From Acidovorax temperans (GTDB lineage Bacteria; Pseudomonadota; Gammaproteobacteria; Burkholderiales; Burkholderiaceae_C): DNA of 64,000 nucleotides. The notes under the pieces are model-generated. The model saw nothing but the letters and a program-made list of their open reading frames with translations. It was not told the origin of the DNA and ran no database searches. The number at the start of each line of letters is the position of its first letter. Positions within the stretch are counted from its first letter, which is position 1. Shown piece after piece: positions 43,379 to 51,724 of this stretch. The stretch is taken from positions 239,501-303,500 of the forward strand of contig NZ_VFPV01000001.1 of the NCBI RefSeq assembly GCF_006716905.1. Direction: 5' to 3'. Made by a program: the position numbers and the translations under genes.

Positions 43379-44494
43379 TCACCCCGCCAACTCGTAACCC
43401 GTACTGCGGCCCCCACCCGGTGTTTTCTGTAGCACCCCAAGATCCAACAGCTGCGTGATGTCGCGCAGCGCAGTATCGGGCGAGCACTTGGCGATCGCCG
43501 CCCATTTGCTGCTGGTCAACTTGCCGTCGAAACCGTCGAGCAGACGGTTGAGCAATTTCACCTGGCGTTCATTCAGCGGCTGACCCGCCCAGCGTTGCCA
43601 GAAACGCGCCTTGACCAACACCGCGTCCAGGGTGGTCTGAGAACTGGCTACCGCGCGGCCCAGGGTGCCCAGGAACCAAGACAGCCAGCCTGTCACGTCG
43701 AGCGAGCCTTTCTGGGTTCGCTCGAGCACTTCGTAGTAGTCCTTGCGCTCCCGCTGGATTTGGGCCGACAGGCTGTAAAAGCGCTGCGGGCTGCCATCAG
43801 CTCGGGCCAGGAACAGGTCGCCCACGGCGCGGGCGATGCGTCCGTTGCCATCGTCAAACGGATGGAGAGTCACGAACCAGAGATGCGCCAACCCCGCTTT
43901 GATCAGCATAGGCTCCCCCGTCTCGGCATTGGCCCAGGCCAGAAAGCGGTCGATCTCGGCGGCCAGCGCCTGCGCAGGCGGGGCCTGAAAGTGCACCTTG
44001 CGCCGCCCCATATGCCCTGACACCACTTGCATGGGCCCCTCGGCATCGGTTCGCCACTGTCCCACCTCAATCCGGGTCATACCGGAGTAGCCGGTGGGAA
44101 ACAAAGCGGCGTGCCAGCCAAACAAGCGCTCGGCCGTCAGAGGGTCGGTGGCACGGGTGGTCGCATCCAGCACCATCTCCACCACCCCCTCCACATGCCG
44201 GTCCACAGGCGCCACTGCGCCGATATCCACGCCCATGCGGCGGGCGATGGAAGATCGCACCGATTGCACGTTGAGGACTTCGCCTTCGATCTCGCTGGTC
44301 TTGACCACGTCTTCGGTCAACGCCGCCAGACTGGCCTGGTCCCGCAACGCCATCCCCACATCCGCCAATCGCCCGAGCAACAATCCCTGAGAACGGCTGA
44401 CGTCTGTCAATGGACCGGCGAGCGCCGCCAGGTCGTAGCGCCACTGCGGCCAAACGTCTGCCTGCCAGATGTAGAGTTTTTCTCCGTCATTCAT
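43379..44494 (-). CDS. Fic-domain AMP-transferase with N-terminal inhibitory helix
   Basis: Fic enzymes transfer AMP from ATP to target proteins. The 371-residue protein has the inhibitory motif (S/T)xxxE(G/N) as TSEIEG in LTEDVVKTSEIEGEVL, a class II arrangement in which the inhibitory helix lies in the same chain. The Fic core HPFDDGNGRIARAV has the catalytic His, with FPTGYSGMTRIEVGQWR as flap. The last 80 residues form a winged helix (LTSSKWAAIAKCSPDTALRD), so it may also bind DNA. Repeats at its promoter support autoregulation. Confidence 0.92.
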   Translation of the reverse strand: MNDGEKLYIWQADVWPQWRYDLAALAGPLTDVSRSQGLLLGRLADVGMALRDQASLAALTEDVVKTSEIEGEVLNVQSVRSSIARRMGVDIGAVAPVDRHVEGVVEMVLDATTRATDPLTAERLFGWHAALFPTGYSGMTRIEVGQWRTDAEGPMQVVSGHMGRRKVHFQAPPAQALAAEIDRFLAWANAETGEPMLIKAGLAHLWFVTLHPFDDGNGRIARAVGDLFLARADGSPQRFYSLSAQIQRERKDYYEVLERTQKGSLDVTGWLSWFLGTLGRAVASSQTTLDAVLVKARFWQRWAGQPLNERQVKLLNRLLDGFDGKLTSSKWAAIAKCSPDTALRDITQLLDLGVLQKTPGGGRSTGYELAG

Positions 44495-44512
44495 GCGGAG
44501 ATTACACGCCCA

Positions 44513-44575
44513 ATTCGCCGCATAGGCAATACATTCTGCACATTAAATGCGGCGAATAAACACCCATTCGCCGCA
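44513..44575. promoter_or_regulatory. fic promoter operator repeats
   Basis: ATTCGCCGCA occurs at 44513 and 44566, and its complement TGCGGCGAAT at 44548. The first and second form an inverted pair with an ATTAAA-containing spacer. They begin 19 bases upstream of the fic ATG. Confidence 0.65.
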
Positions 44576-44640
44576 CGCCTGGGTGCACCGAATCGCTTAT
44601 TCATCAGGTCCAGTCGCCTGAGAGGTGTTGGCCACTGGGT

Positions 44641-44662
44641 TCCATACGAATTTTCGTATGGA
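44641..44662. promoter_or_regulatory. Perfect 22-bp palindrome
   Basis: TCCATACGAA and TTCGTATGGA face each other across TT. It ends at the GGAG that precedes a possible small gene at 44671. It may be an operator. Confidence 0.6.
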
Positions 44663-44670
44663 GAAATTTG

Positions 44671-44940
44671 ATGCCCACCAAGATCTGCGCCTGGTGCGGC
44701 CAACCGTTCACAACACATGTCCATCAAACGCTGCAAATGGCTGGCGTGTTCGGACGGAACAGTCAACGTGAGCATTCCACCAGCGACAGCCTCCCTCCCA
44801 CACCCAAGGAGGTGCACGTGCTGAGTCAGTTGGCGTTGATTGCTAAAACCGCCCGACGTCAGAAAACTGAAATGTGCACACGGAAGGGGCATGCATACCG
44901 AGGTCAGTCGGAGCATGCCGCCCCCCCCTGTACGCGATGA
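44671..44940 (+). CDS. Doubtful small zinc-knuckle-like reading frame
   Basis: An 89-codon frame begins MPTKICAWCGQPFTTHV after GGAGAAATTTG. The CxxC in CAWCGQPF resembles a half zinc finger, but the rest is low in structure and basic. It may be the start of a gene truncated by the decay of the neighbouring recombinase element. Confidence 0.3.
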   Translation: MPTKICAWCGQPFTTHVHQTLQMAGVFGRNSQREHSTSDSLPPTPKEVHVLSQLALIAKTARRQKTEMCTRKGHAYRGQSEHAAPPCTR

Positions 44941-45039
44941 ACTCGTCGCCCCCAGTACAACCCGAGTCTCGAAAACGGTCCCACCTGTCGCTGGGCAAGA
45001 CAACCAGACCACACCACAAAGCCACTGCGGCGCAATTAC

Positions 45040-45509
45040 AGGCCCTCGACCTCTGGGGCAACCTACTGCGTCACACCTACTCGCGCAAGAACGGGCGCAA
45101 GTACCACTACTACGTGTCCAAGTCGGAAAGCCGGTTCGGAGCACCCGGCAAGAGCTACGAGCGCTTACCTGCGCCGGAGATTGAGGCTGCAGTGGTGGCT
45201 CAGATCCGCACGGTGCTGACCAGCCCGGAATCCATCGCATCGGTGGTACGCCACATCCAGCGCAACGGCGGTCAGATCGACGAGGCCACCACGGTGATGG
45301 CGATGGGACGGCTCAACGACGTGTGGGATCAGTTGTTCCCGGTCGAGCGTCACCGCATCGCCAACCTGATGATCGAGCGCATCGACCTCGTCCACGTTGG
45401 CGAGGTGCAGGGCATCAAGGTGAAGTGGCGGGAACTGGGCTGGGACGCCCTGATCGGTGAGTTCGCCCCGAGGGGCATCGGCGCGGAGCTGGTGGAGGTT
45501 GAGGCCTGA
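45040..45509 (+). pseudogene. C-terminal remnant of a large serine recombinase
   Basis: The frame reads LWGNLLRHTYSRKNGRKYHY, LPAPEIEAAVVAQIRTVLTS, DVWDQLFPVERHRIANLMIE and ELGWDALIGEFAPRGIGAEL. This parallels the last 170 residues of the recombinase encoded at 39218 (MWQQLFPAEQCRLAQLLIER, GWQELAGELVPGTIGAEL). The catalytic N-terminal domain is missing, so it is inactive. Its stop overlaps the ATG of the next gene, as in the intact locus. Confidence 0.8.
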
Positions 45510-45880
45510 TGGACGACACACTGGAAACCTTCGTGCCCCTGACGTTTCGCCGCCGGGGCGCGCGGCGGGTGGCCGCCGACGACCGCCACGTTCACGATGT
45601 GACGCTGCTGGAGGGGGTGGCACGCGGTTTCTACTGGCAGCACCTCGTGGACACCGGCGTGATGAAGAGTGGGTCAGACATTGCCCGGGCCGAAGGACTG
45701 CACCCCTCGGTGCCCAACGAGCTGATGCGCCTGACCCTGCTCGCGCCCGACATCCTCGAACTGCTGATGGCCGGGCGGCAGCCCCGCCGGATGAACCTGA
45801 TCTGGTTCCAGCGCAACCCGCTGCCGGTGGATTGGGAGGCGCAACGCCAGATCGTGAAGCGCTTTGAGGAGGACGCATGA
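45509..45880 (+). CDS. Recombinase-coupled HTH-like protein, second copy
   Basis: The 123-residue protein is a clear paralogue of the one at 40564: VARGFYWQHLVDTGVMKSGS, EGLHPSVPNELMRLTLLAPD and RRMNLIWFQRNPLPVDWEAQ align throughout. It overlaps the recombinase remnant and the next gene by one and four bases. It seems intact although its recombinase is broken. Confidence 0.75.
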   Translation: MDDTLETFVPLTFRRRGARRVAADDRHVHDVTLLEGVARGFYWQHLVDTGVMKSGSDIARAEGLHPSVPNELMRLTLLAPDILELLMAGRQPRRMNLIWFQRNPLPVDWEAQRQIVKRFEEDA

Positions 45881-46353
45881 GCAAGAAGCACCGGGGCCGG
45901 TTCAAGGGTGATCCGGTCACCTATCAACTGCCGAACCCGGCAGGCGGCGTGCAACTGGAAACCTTCGTGCCCTGGACGCTGGTGAAGCGGGGGCTGAAGA
46001 AGCAGGTCATCACGCCCTTGGACGCGCCGCAGGAATTCCTGGACGAGGCCCGCCGCGAGCGATTGATGAAGGCGGCCGCGCAGGACACGCCTTTGATGCG
46101 CGCGCTCGGCCTCGCGCACCACTGGCAAAGGCTGATGGACGAAGGACGCTTCGCATCGATCACTGAGATCGCCGAAGCTGAAGGTCTCGATCTGGGTCGT
46201 GCCAGCCGGATCGCCCGATTGGCGCAGTTGGCACCCAGCATCGTTGAAGCCTGCGCAATCGGCGCGGCTGCGGGCGTGACACTGGAAAGCGTCAGCCGTC
46301 GTGCCATTCCCCAACGGTGGGACGAGCAGCGTGAACGACTGCGCCTAGCGTGA
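45877..46353 (+). CDS. Recombinase-coupled HTH-like protein, third divergent copy
   Basis: The 158-residue protein has the same plan: ALGLAHHWQRLMDEGRFASI, TEIAEAEGLDLGRASRIARL and AQLAPSIVEACAIGAAAGVT. The helix-turn-helix is clearer here than in its paralogues. It ends facing the mer-related genes with no space, marking a junction. Confidence 0.72.
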   Translation: MSKKHRGRFKGDPVTYQLPNPAGGVQLETFVPWTLVKRGLKKQVITPLDAPQEFLDEARRERLMKAAAQDTPLMRALGLAHHWQRLMDEGRFASITEIAEAEGLDLGRASRIARLAQLAPSIVEACAIGAAAGVTLESVSRRAIPQRWDEQRERLRLA

Positions 46354-46575
46354 TCAGCTGCCGCAGCAACGGTCCTTGCCACGCTCCTGTATCGGCGGAC
46401 AAGGCACTGTGCCGTAGGAGCAATACACGCAGCAGTCACCCGGCTTGGGCTTGAGCACGGAGTGACACTGCTCGCACTCGTAGAACCACTGGCAGGCGTC
46501 CGTGGGCATCGTCTCGGCCTTGGCGTGGCCGCACTCGGGACAGGTCAGCGTCGATTCCAGGATCACCACCGTCAC
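46354..46575 (-). CDS. GDCCVxC-domain protein, mer-associated
   Basis: The 73-residue protein carries two CxxC-type pairs (CPECGH, CEQCHS) and the signature [19 protein letters not shown] ending in CCGS, which gives the family its name. It is a cysteine-rich, probably metal-binding cytosolic protein that follows merP (4-base overlap). It has been seen beside mercury and other metal genes; its role is unknown. Confidence 0.82.
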   Translation of the reverse strand: MTVVILESTLTCPECGHAKAETMPTDACQWFYECEQCHSVLKPKPGDCCVYCSYGTVPCPPIQERGKDRCCGS

Positions 46576-46856
46576 TTGGCGGCTCCCACCACGGTCGAGG
46601 GATAACCCGCGTCCTTGGTGGCGCGTGTGAGGGCCTCGACATTCGCCTTCGCATCATCGAATGTCACCCTGGCCTCGCGTCGATCCAGGTTCACGTCGAT
46701 CTTGCTGACGCCGGAGACCTTCGTCAGCGCTTTCTTGACCGTGATCGGGCAGGTGGCGCAGTTCATGCCCGGCACGGACAGCGTGACGCTCTGGGTGGCA
46801 GCCCAGAGGGGCGAGGTCATCGCTGCCAACGCGGCCAGGGCGACGAGTTTTTTCAT
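46572..46856 (-). CDS. merP: Periplasmic mercury-binding protein MerP
   Basis: MerP binds Hg(II) in the periplasm and hands it to MerT. The 94-residue protein has a signal peptide ([20 protein letters not shown]) and the heavy-metal-associated motif [17 protein letters not shown] with both metal-binding cysteines. It lies 12 bases after merT. Confidence 0.93.
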   Translation of the reverse strand: MKKLVALAALAAMTSPLWAATQSVTLSVPGMNCATCPITVKKALTKVSGVSKIDVNLDRREARVTFDDAKANVEALTRATKDAGYPSTVVGAAK

Positions 46857-46868
46857 GGCAGTTTCCTT

Positions 46869-47240
46869 TCAGTAGAACCAGGGCGCGATCAGCGGGAATG
46901 CGAGTGCAGCGATAACCAGCGCCACCACGATCCAGAACAAGGCCTTGTAGCTGCGGTTGACCTGCGGCAGCGCGCAGACCTGCCCAGGCTCACAGGCTGC
47001 AACGGGGCGCCAGATGCGCCTGTACGCGAAAAACAGTGCCACGAGCGCCGCACCGATGAAGTAGGGTTGATACGGTTCGAGCAGAGTCAGGTTACTGATC
47101 CACGCGCCGGAGACACCCAGCGTGATCAGCACCAATGGGCCGAGACAGCAGGTGGACGCGAGGATGGCCGCCAGACCGCCGGTCAACAGCGCACCACGCC
47201 CACCGCTGGGTCGAGGTTCGGTTGGGGAATCTGCATTCAT
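46869..47240 (-). CDS. merT: Mercuric ion transporter MerT
   Basis: The 123-residue inner-membrane protein has three hydrophobic segments, the paired cysteines in [16 protein letters not shown] in the first, and the cytoplasmic [10 protein letters not shown] pair. It imports Hg(II) for reduction by MerA. It is the first gene of the operon under the mer operator. Confidence 0.93.
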   Translation of the reverse strand: MNADSPTEPRPSGGRGALLTGGLAAILASTCCLGPLVLITLGVSGAWISNLTLLEPYQPYFIGAALVALFFAYRRIWRPVAACEPGQVCALPQVNRSYKALFWIVVALVIAALAFPLIAPWFY

Positions 47241-47246
47241 GGCGTA

Positions 47247-47277
47247 AGCTTACTTCCGTACTTAAGTACGGAGTCAA
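47247..47277 (-). promoter_or_regulatory. mer operator-promoter
   Basis: TTGACT (47272-47277) and TAAGCT (47247-47252) are separated by 19 bases, the overlong spacer that MerR corrects by twisting DNA. The spacer carries the dyad CTCCGTAC-TTAA-GTACGGAA. It drives merT leftwards and merR rightwards. Confidence 0.92.
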
Positions 47278-47282
47278 GCGCC

Positions 47283-47690
47283 ATGAACGAACTACCCGAA
47301 ACCCTGACCATCGGTGTGCTGGCCGAGGCCGCCGGGGTCAACGTCGAAACGATCCGCTTCTACCAGCGCAAGGGTTTGATGCAGGAGCCCGACCGCCCGC
47401 TGGGCGGCATCCGCCGCTATGGCGAGACGGATCGGGGGCGCGTGCGCTTCATCAAGTCCGCTCAGCGCCTAGGCTTCAGCCTCGACGAGATCGGGGATTT
47501 GCTCAAGCTCGAGGATGGGTCGCATTGCACCGAGGCTCGCGAGCAGGCAGAGCACAAACTAGCAGACGTGCGCGCCCGGCTTGCCGATCTGCAAAGGATT
47601 GAGGGTGCGCTGCAGGGGCTTGTCGAGCGCTGCTGCGCGACGAGCGGGCAGGTGCAGTGTCCGCTGATCGCGGCGTTGCAGGCGGCGTGA
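47283..47690 (+). CDS. merR: Mercury-responsive regulator MerR
   Basis: The 135-residue protein has the MerR winged helix ([20 protein letters not shown]), a long coiled helix and the three Hg-binding cysteines as in [20 protein letters not shown]. It represses and activates the divergent merT promoter. Length and ligands are complete. Confidence 0.95.
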   Translation: MNELPETLTIGVLAEAAGVNVETIRFYQRKGLMQEPDRPLGGIRRYGETDRGRVRFIKSAQRLGFSLDEIGDLLKLEDGSHCTEAREQAEHKLADVRARLADLQRIEGALQGLVERCCATSGQVQCPLIAALQAA

Positions 47691-48241
47691 ACATCCAGGC
47701 CGGTTGCTCTGCGTTCTCGGTCGCCGTCTCCTGAGCAGACGAAAACCGCAACCGCCTGCTCTCAAACCCGCGAAAACAGTGGACTTGGGCACTTGGACGG
47801 TCAAGAGGCCAACAGAGAACGGAGAGAGAAAACCGGCGATGTCGAGGCCGAAAGTCGGCGGCCCGGCAAGGGCGCGCTCAAGAGGCAGGTGTCCGGAACC
47901 GCGCCAACAATGGCGTTTCGGGCAGAAAAAAGCCCAACCGATAAGGGTTGGGCTTTGAGTAAATGGGCTGGCGTCTACTGAATGAACGCCGTAAGTGATT
48001 GATTTTCAATGACTTTGCCAATGCAGTTTTGAAATTTGTTCCCCGATTTGTTCCCCGGTGCCGGTCGTGATACCCCGATTTCTGGGGCCAACCTGTGCCA
48101 TCAAAACCTGCTCATCCTTCGTTGCATATTTTCTACTCTCTGTTGCATTTTCCCGACTCTGTGCCCCCCAGCCCCGCGCCATGTTTTTGATCCTCGCGCG
48201 CGCGTGCGTACTGTTCGGAAAACTCCCCCGCCCGCGATTAG
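47691..48241. other. Intergenic junction between mer genes and the tandem IS
   Basis: No gene is supported in these 550 bases. They contain a segment (about 47760-47960) resembling the right end of the first recombinase element (41560-41760), a terminator at 47929, and GTTCCCC repeats at about 48038-48060 like those before the integrase at 58.2 kb. Confidence 0.5.
47929..47956 (-). terminator. Rho-independent terminator
   Basis: AAGCCCAACC and GGTTGGGCTT pair around a short loop; on the minus strand T6 follows. It ends the second recombinase-type element in the same way as 41701 ends the first. Confidence 0.75.
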
Positions 48242-49868
48242 CCCGGATATTTCACGCATGTAGGCAACGGCCTGCGCAGCGGGGCATCGCGGCGCGGATT
48301 TGAGCGAGCAAGGCCACGATGTTGGCCGCAGCCATGGGTGTGATGGTTGGCATGCGCAATGCGGTCGCACTGACCCCCACCCCGGCTTGGGTTGCGGGCC
48401 GTTTTTGTTTCATCGCGCCGGCCAGGCGCTGCTGGTGTGTTCAGGGTGAGCGCAGCTGGCTCATGGCGTGCGCGAAGGTCTGCGCACTGGGCCAGTTGGA
48501 GGCCAGGTACAGGCGGATGCGCCGCGTGTTGCGCGTCACCACTGCCGCCACCTTGAGCAGCTTCATGCGCAGCGTGTCGATCTGCGCCGTGGCCAGCTCT
48601 GTGCCCTGCAACGCCAACGCGCGCAGCCTCTCTACCAGCACGTAGCCCAGCGCGGCCAGCAGCATGCGCAGTTGGTTGGAGCGCAGCACATGGCAGCTCG
48701 TGCGCGTGGCGAACAGCCCTACCTGCGCTTCCTTGATCCGGTTCTCCGCCTCGCCGCGCTGGCAGTACACGCCGTCGTACAGCGCCTGGGGATCACCGGC
48801 AAGGTTTGTCACGATGAAGCGCGGGTTGCAGCCTTGCGCGCCCCATTCAAGCCGCGTGATCACGCGCCGCTCGTGCGGCCAGCTCTGTGCGGCGTAGTCG
48901 AATTCATCGACCATGCGCTGTTTGGCCCCGCTGCGCTCGTATTCGTCTTTCATTGAGAGTTCGGCAAACGCCACGCGCGCCTGCAGCCGTGCATTGCGCG
49001 CCAGACCCACGATGTAGTGCACGCCGGCGCGCTCGCACCAGTTCAGGATGCGTTGGCGGCAGAACCCGGAGTCGGCCCGAAACACGATGCGCACCTGCGG
49101 CCAACTCTGGCGCAGTCGGCGCACCAGCAGCTTGAGGATAGCCCCAGCGTGCTGCGCCGCATCGATGTTGCTGGGCCGCAAGTAGGCGCACAGCAGTTGC
49201 TGGCCGCAGAACACGTACAGGGGCAGGTAGCAGTAGCTGTCGTAGTAACCATGGAAGAAGCGTGCCTCCTGCTGGCCGTGCAACGGGTTGTCGGTGGCAT
49301 CAAAGTCCAGCACCAACTCTTCGGGCGCGCTCTCGAAGCTGGCGATGAACTGATTGACCAACACCTCGTGCAGCCGCCACGCCGTGGCACGGTCGGCCCA
49401 TTTCTCCAGTCGGCAAAGCGTAGGCGCGCTGGCAATCTCGTGGTCCACGCCAACAGCCGTCTGCACAGCCACGTCACAGCGCAGAGCACCGTGGTCGTTG
49501 AGGTCTTCCCAGCCCAGCGCCAGGCCGTACACCCGCTGGCGCAACATGTCGCGCACGTCGTGCGTGATCAGTAGCGGATTGCGCGGATCGGCGATGCAGC
49601 GCGCCGCCGCATCCATCAAGCCCAGCTTGCGATCGACCTGGCCAAGCAGCATCACGCCACCATCGCTGGTCATGCTGCCGCCGTCAAAACACCCCTGCAC
49701 CACGCGCCGGCCCAACCGGCCAAAGTCCATGCTCCCAACGTCAATTTCTTCGGTACAGTTTGGCTTCGGCATTGCCCGCTCGTTGATCAAGATTCGACAC
49801 CTGGATTTTCGGGCACACAAGGGCAATGCCGTCCTCGTTTGTGGCTCTACTACGGTGAAATATCCGGG
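48242..49868 (-). mobile_element. IS1380-family insertion sequence, copy 1
   Basis: The 1627-bp element has 14-bp terminal repeats CCCGGATATTTCAC and one transposase gene. It is flanked by TTAG on both sides, consistent with a 4-base target duplication. The sequence is repeated at a distance of 1631 bases. Confidence 0.93.
48441..49772 (-). CDS. IS1380-family transposase, copy 1
   Basis: The 443-residue DDE transposase begins MPKPNCTEEIDVGSMDFGRL and has the acidic residues in LVLDFDATDNPLHGQQ, IVFRADSGFCRQRIL and YCQRGEAENRIKEAQ (the IS4/IS1380 Y-x-R-E-x-E type signature). A TTG-started extension to 49826 is less likely. The copy appears intact. Confidence 0.93.
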   Translation of the reverse strand: MPKPNCTEEIDVGSMDFGRLGRRVVQGCFDGGSMTSDGGVMLLGQVDRKLGLMDAAARCIADPRNPLLITHDVRDMLRQRVYGLALGWEDLNDHGALRCDVAVQTAVGVDHEIASAPTLCRLEKWADRATAWRLHEVLVNQFIASFESAPEELVLDFDATDNPLHGQQEARFFHGYYDSYCYLPLYVFCGQQLLCAYLRPSNIDAAQHAGAILKLLVRRLRQSWPQVRIVFRADSGFCRQRILNWCERAGVHYIVGLARNARLQARVAFAELSMKDEYERSGAKQRMVDEFDYAAQSWPHERRVITRLEWGAQGCNPRFIVTNLAGDPQALYDGVYCQRGEAENRIKEAQVGLFATRTSCHVLRSNQLRMLLAALGYVLVERLRALALQGTELATAQIDTLRMKLLKVAAVVTRNTRRIRLYLASNWPSAQTFAHAMSQLRSP

Positions 49869-49872
49869 TTAG

Positions 49873-51499
49873 CCCGGATATTTCACGCATGTAGGCAACG
49901 GCCTGCGCAGCGGGGCATCGCGGCGCGGATTTGAGCGAGCAAGGCCACGATGTTGGCCGCAGCCATGGGTGTGATGGTTGGCATGCGCAATGCGGTCGCA
50001 CTGACCCCCACCCCGGCTTGGGTTGCGGGCCGTTTTTGTTTCATCGCGCCGGCCAGGCGCTGCTGGTGTGTTCAGGGTGAGCGCAGCTGGCTCATGGCGT
50101 GCGCGAAGGTCTGCGCACTGGGCCAGTTGGAGGCCAGGTACAGGCGGATGCGCCGCGTGTTGCGCGTCACCACTGCCGCCACCTTGAGCAGCTTCATGCG
50201 CAGCGTGTCGATCTGCGCCGTGGCCAGCTCTGTGCCCTGCAACGCCAACGCGCGCAGCCTCTCTACCAGCACGTAGCCCAGCGCGGCCAGCAGCATGCGC
50301 AGTTGGTTGGAGCGCAGCACATGGCAGCTCGTGCGCGTGGCGAACAGCCCTACCTGCGCTTCCTTGATCCGGTTCTCCGCCTCGCCGCGCTGGCAGTACA
50401 CGCCGTCGTACAGCGCCTGGGGATCACCGGCAAGGTTTGTCACGATGAAGCGCGGGTTGCAGCCTTGCGCGCCCCATTCAAGCCGCGTGATCACGCGCCG
50501 CTCGTGCGGCCAGCTCTGTGCGGCGTAGTCGAATTCATCGACCATGCGCTGTTTGGCCCCGCTGCGCTCGTATTCGTCTTTCATTGAGAGTTCGGCAAAC
50601 GCCACGCGCGCCTGCAGCCGTGCATTGCGCGCCAGACCCACGATGTAGTGCACGCCGGCGCGCTCGCACCAGTTCAGGATGCGTTGGCGGCAGAACCCGG
50701 AGTCGGCCCGAAACACGATGCGCACCTGCGGCCAACTCTGGCGCAGTCGGCGCACCAGCAGCTTGAGGATAGCCCCAGCGTGCTGCGCCGCATCGATGTT
50801 GCTGGGCCGCAAGTAGGCGCACAGCAGTTGCTGGCCGCAGAACACGTACAGGGGCAGGTAGCAGTAGCTGTCGTAGTAACCATGGAAGAAGCGTGCCTCC
50901 TGCTGGCCGTGCAACGGGTTGTCGGTGGCATCAAAGTCCAGCACCAACTCTTCGGGCGCGCTCTCGAAGCTGGCGATGAACTGATTGACCAACACCTCGT
51001 GCAGCCGCCACGCCGTGGCACGGTCGGCCCATTTCTCCAGTCGGCAAAGCGTAGGCGCGCTGGCAATCTCGTGGTCCACGCCAACAGCCGTCTGCACAGC
51101 CACGTCACAGCGCAGAGCACCGTGGTCGTTGAGGTCTTCCCAGCCCAGCGCCAGGCCGTACACCCGCTGGCGCAACATGTCGCGCACGTCGTGCGTGATC
51201 AGTAGCGGATTGCGCGGATCGGCGATGCAGCGCGCCGCCGCATCCATCAAGCCCAGCTTGCGATCGACCTGGCCAAGCAGCATCACGCCACCATCGCTGG
51301 TCATGCTGCCGCCGTCAAAACACCCCTGCACCACGCGCCGGCCCAACCGGCCAAAGTCCATGCTCCCAACGTCAATTTCTTCGGTACAGTTTGGCTTCGG
51401 CATTGCCCGCTCGTTGATCAAGATTCGACACCTGGATTTTCGGGCACACAAGGGCAATGCCGTCCTCGTTTGTGGCTCTACTACGGTGAAATATCCGGG
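49873..51499 (-). mobile_element. IS1380-family insertion sequence, copy 2 (tandem)
   Basis: This is a second copy in the same orientation. It has the same 14-bp ends and is separated from copy 1 by only TTAG (49869-49872), with another TTAG at 51500. I found no difference from copy 1 in the parts I compared, and the predicted proteins are identical. Confidence 0.93.
50072..51403 (-). CDS. IS1380-family transposase, copy 2
   Basis: The protein is identical to the one at 48441, with the same start and DDE residues. Two intact identical copies imply recent duplication. The element could mobilise both units. Confidence 0.93.
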   Translation of the reverse strand: MPKPNCTEEIDVGSMDFGRLGRRVVQGCFDGGSMTSDGGVMLLGQVDRKLGLMDAAARCIADPRNPLLITHDVRDMLRQRVYGLALGWEDLNDHGALRCDVAVQTAVGVDHEIASAPTLCRLEKWADRATAWRLHEVLVNQFIASFESAPEELVLDFDATDNPLHGQQEARFFHGYYDSYCYLPLYVFCGQQLLCAYLRPSNIDAAQHAGAILKLLVRRLRQSWPQVRIVFRADSGFCRQRILNWCERAGVHYIVGLARNARLQARVAFAELSMKDEYERSGAKQRMVDEFDYAAQSWPHERRVITRLEWGAQGCNPRFIVTNLAGDPQALYDGVYCQRGEAENRIKEAQVGLFATRTSCHVLRSNQLRMLLAALGYVLVERLRALALQGTELATAQIDTLRMKLLKVAAVVTRNTRRIRLYLASNWPSAQTFAHAMSQLRSP

Positions 51500-51724
51500 T
51501 TAGCCCCGCGCCAGCTTGTTAATCCGTCGCATCTCTGCCAGCTCGGCATTCAGCGCCTGGGTCAGCTCCCGCAGTTGCGCCCGGTGCCCGCCCTGCCAGG
51601 CGTTGCGTGATGACGCGGCCTTACCCTCGGGTGTTCGTGGGCCGGTGCTTTGCTTCCACGGTTGCCATTGCCGGATCAGCTCGGCCTGCCGTTGCCGTCG
51701 CTCCAATGTCCAGGGTGTTGCCAT
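51500..51724 (-). CDS. Small conserved protein of the ssrA-linked element
   Basis: The 74-residue protein begins MATPWTLERRQRQAELIRQW and contains STGPRTPEGKAASSRNAWQG, a pattern seen in many short proteobacterial island proteins. Its TAA overlaps the TTAG target of the IS, so the insertion did not change the protein. Its first 104 bases overlap the neighbouring gene in another frame. Confidence 0.72.
   Translation of the reverse strand: MATPWTLERRQRQAELIRQWQPWKQSTGPRTPEGKAASSRNAWQGGHRAQLRELTQALNAELAEMRRINKLARG

Noticed and set aside
44491-45240. Minus-strand frame across the fic promoter and recombinase remnant
   Set aside because: It contains no domain, overlaps operator repeats and is antisense to a recognisable recombinase remnant.
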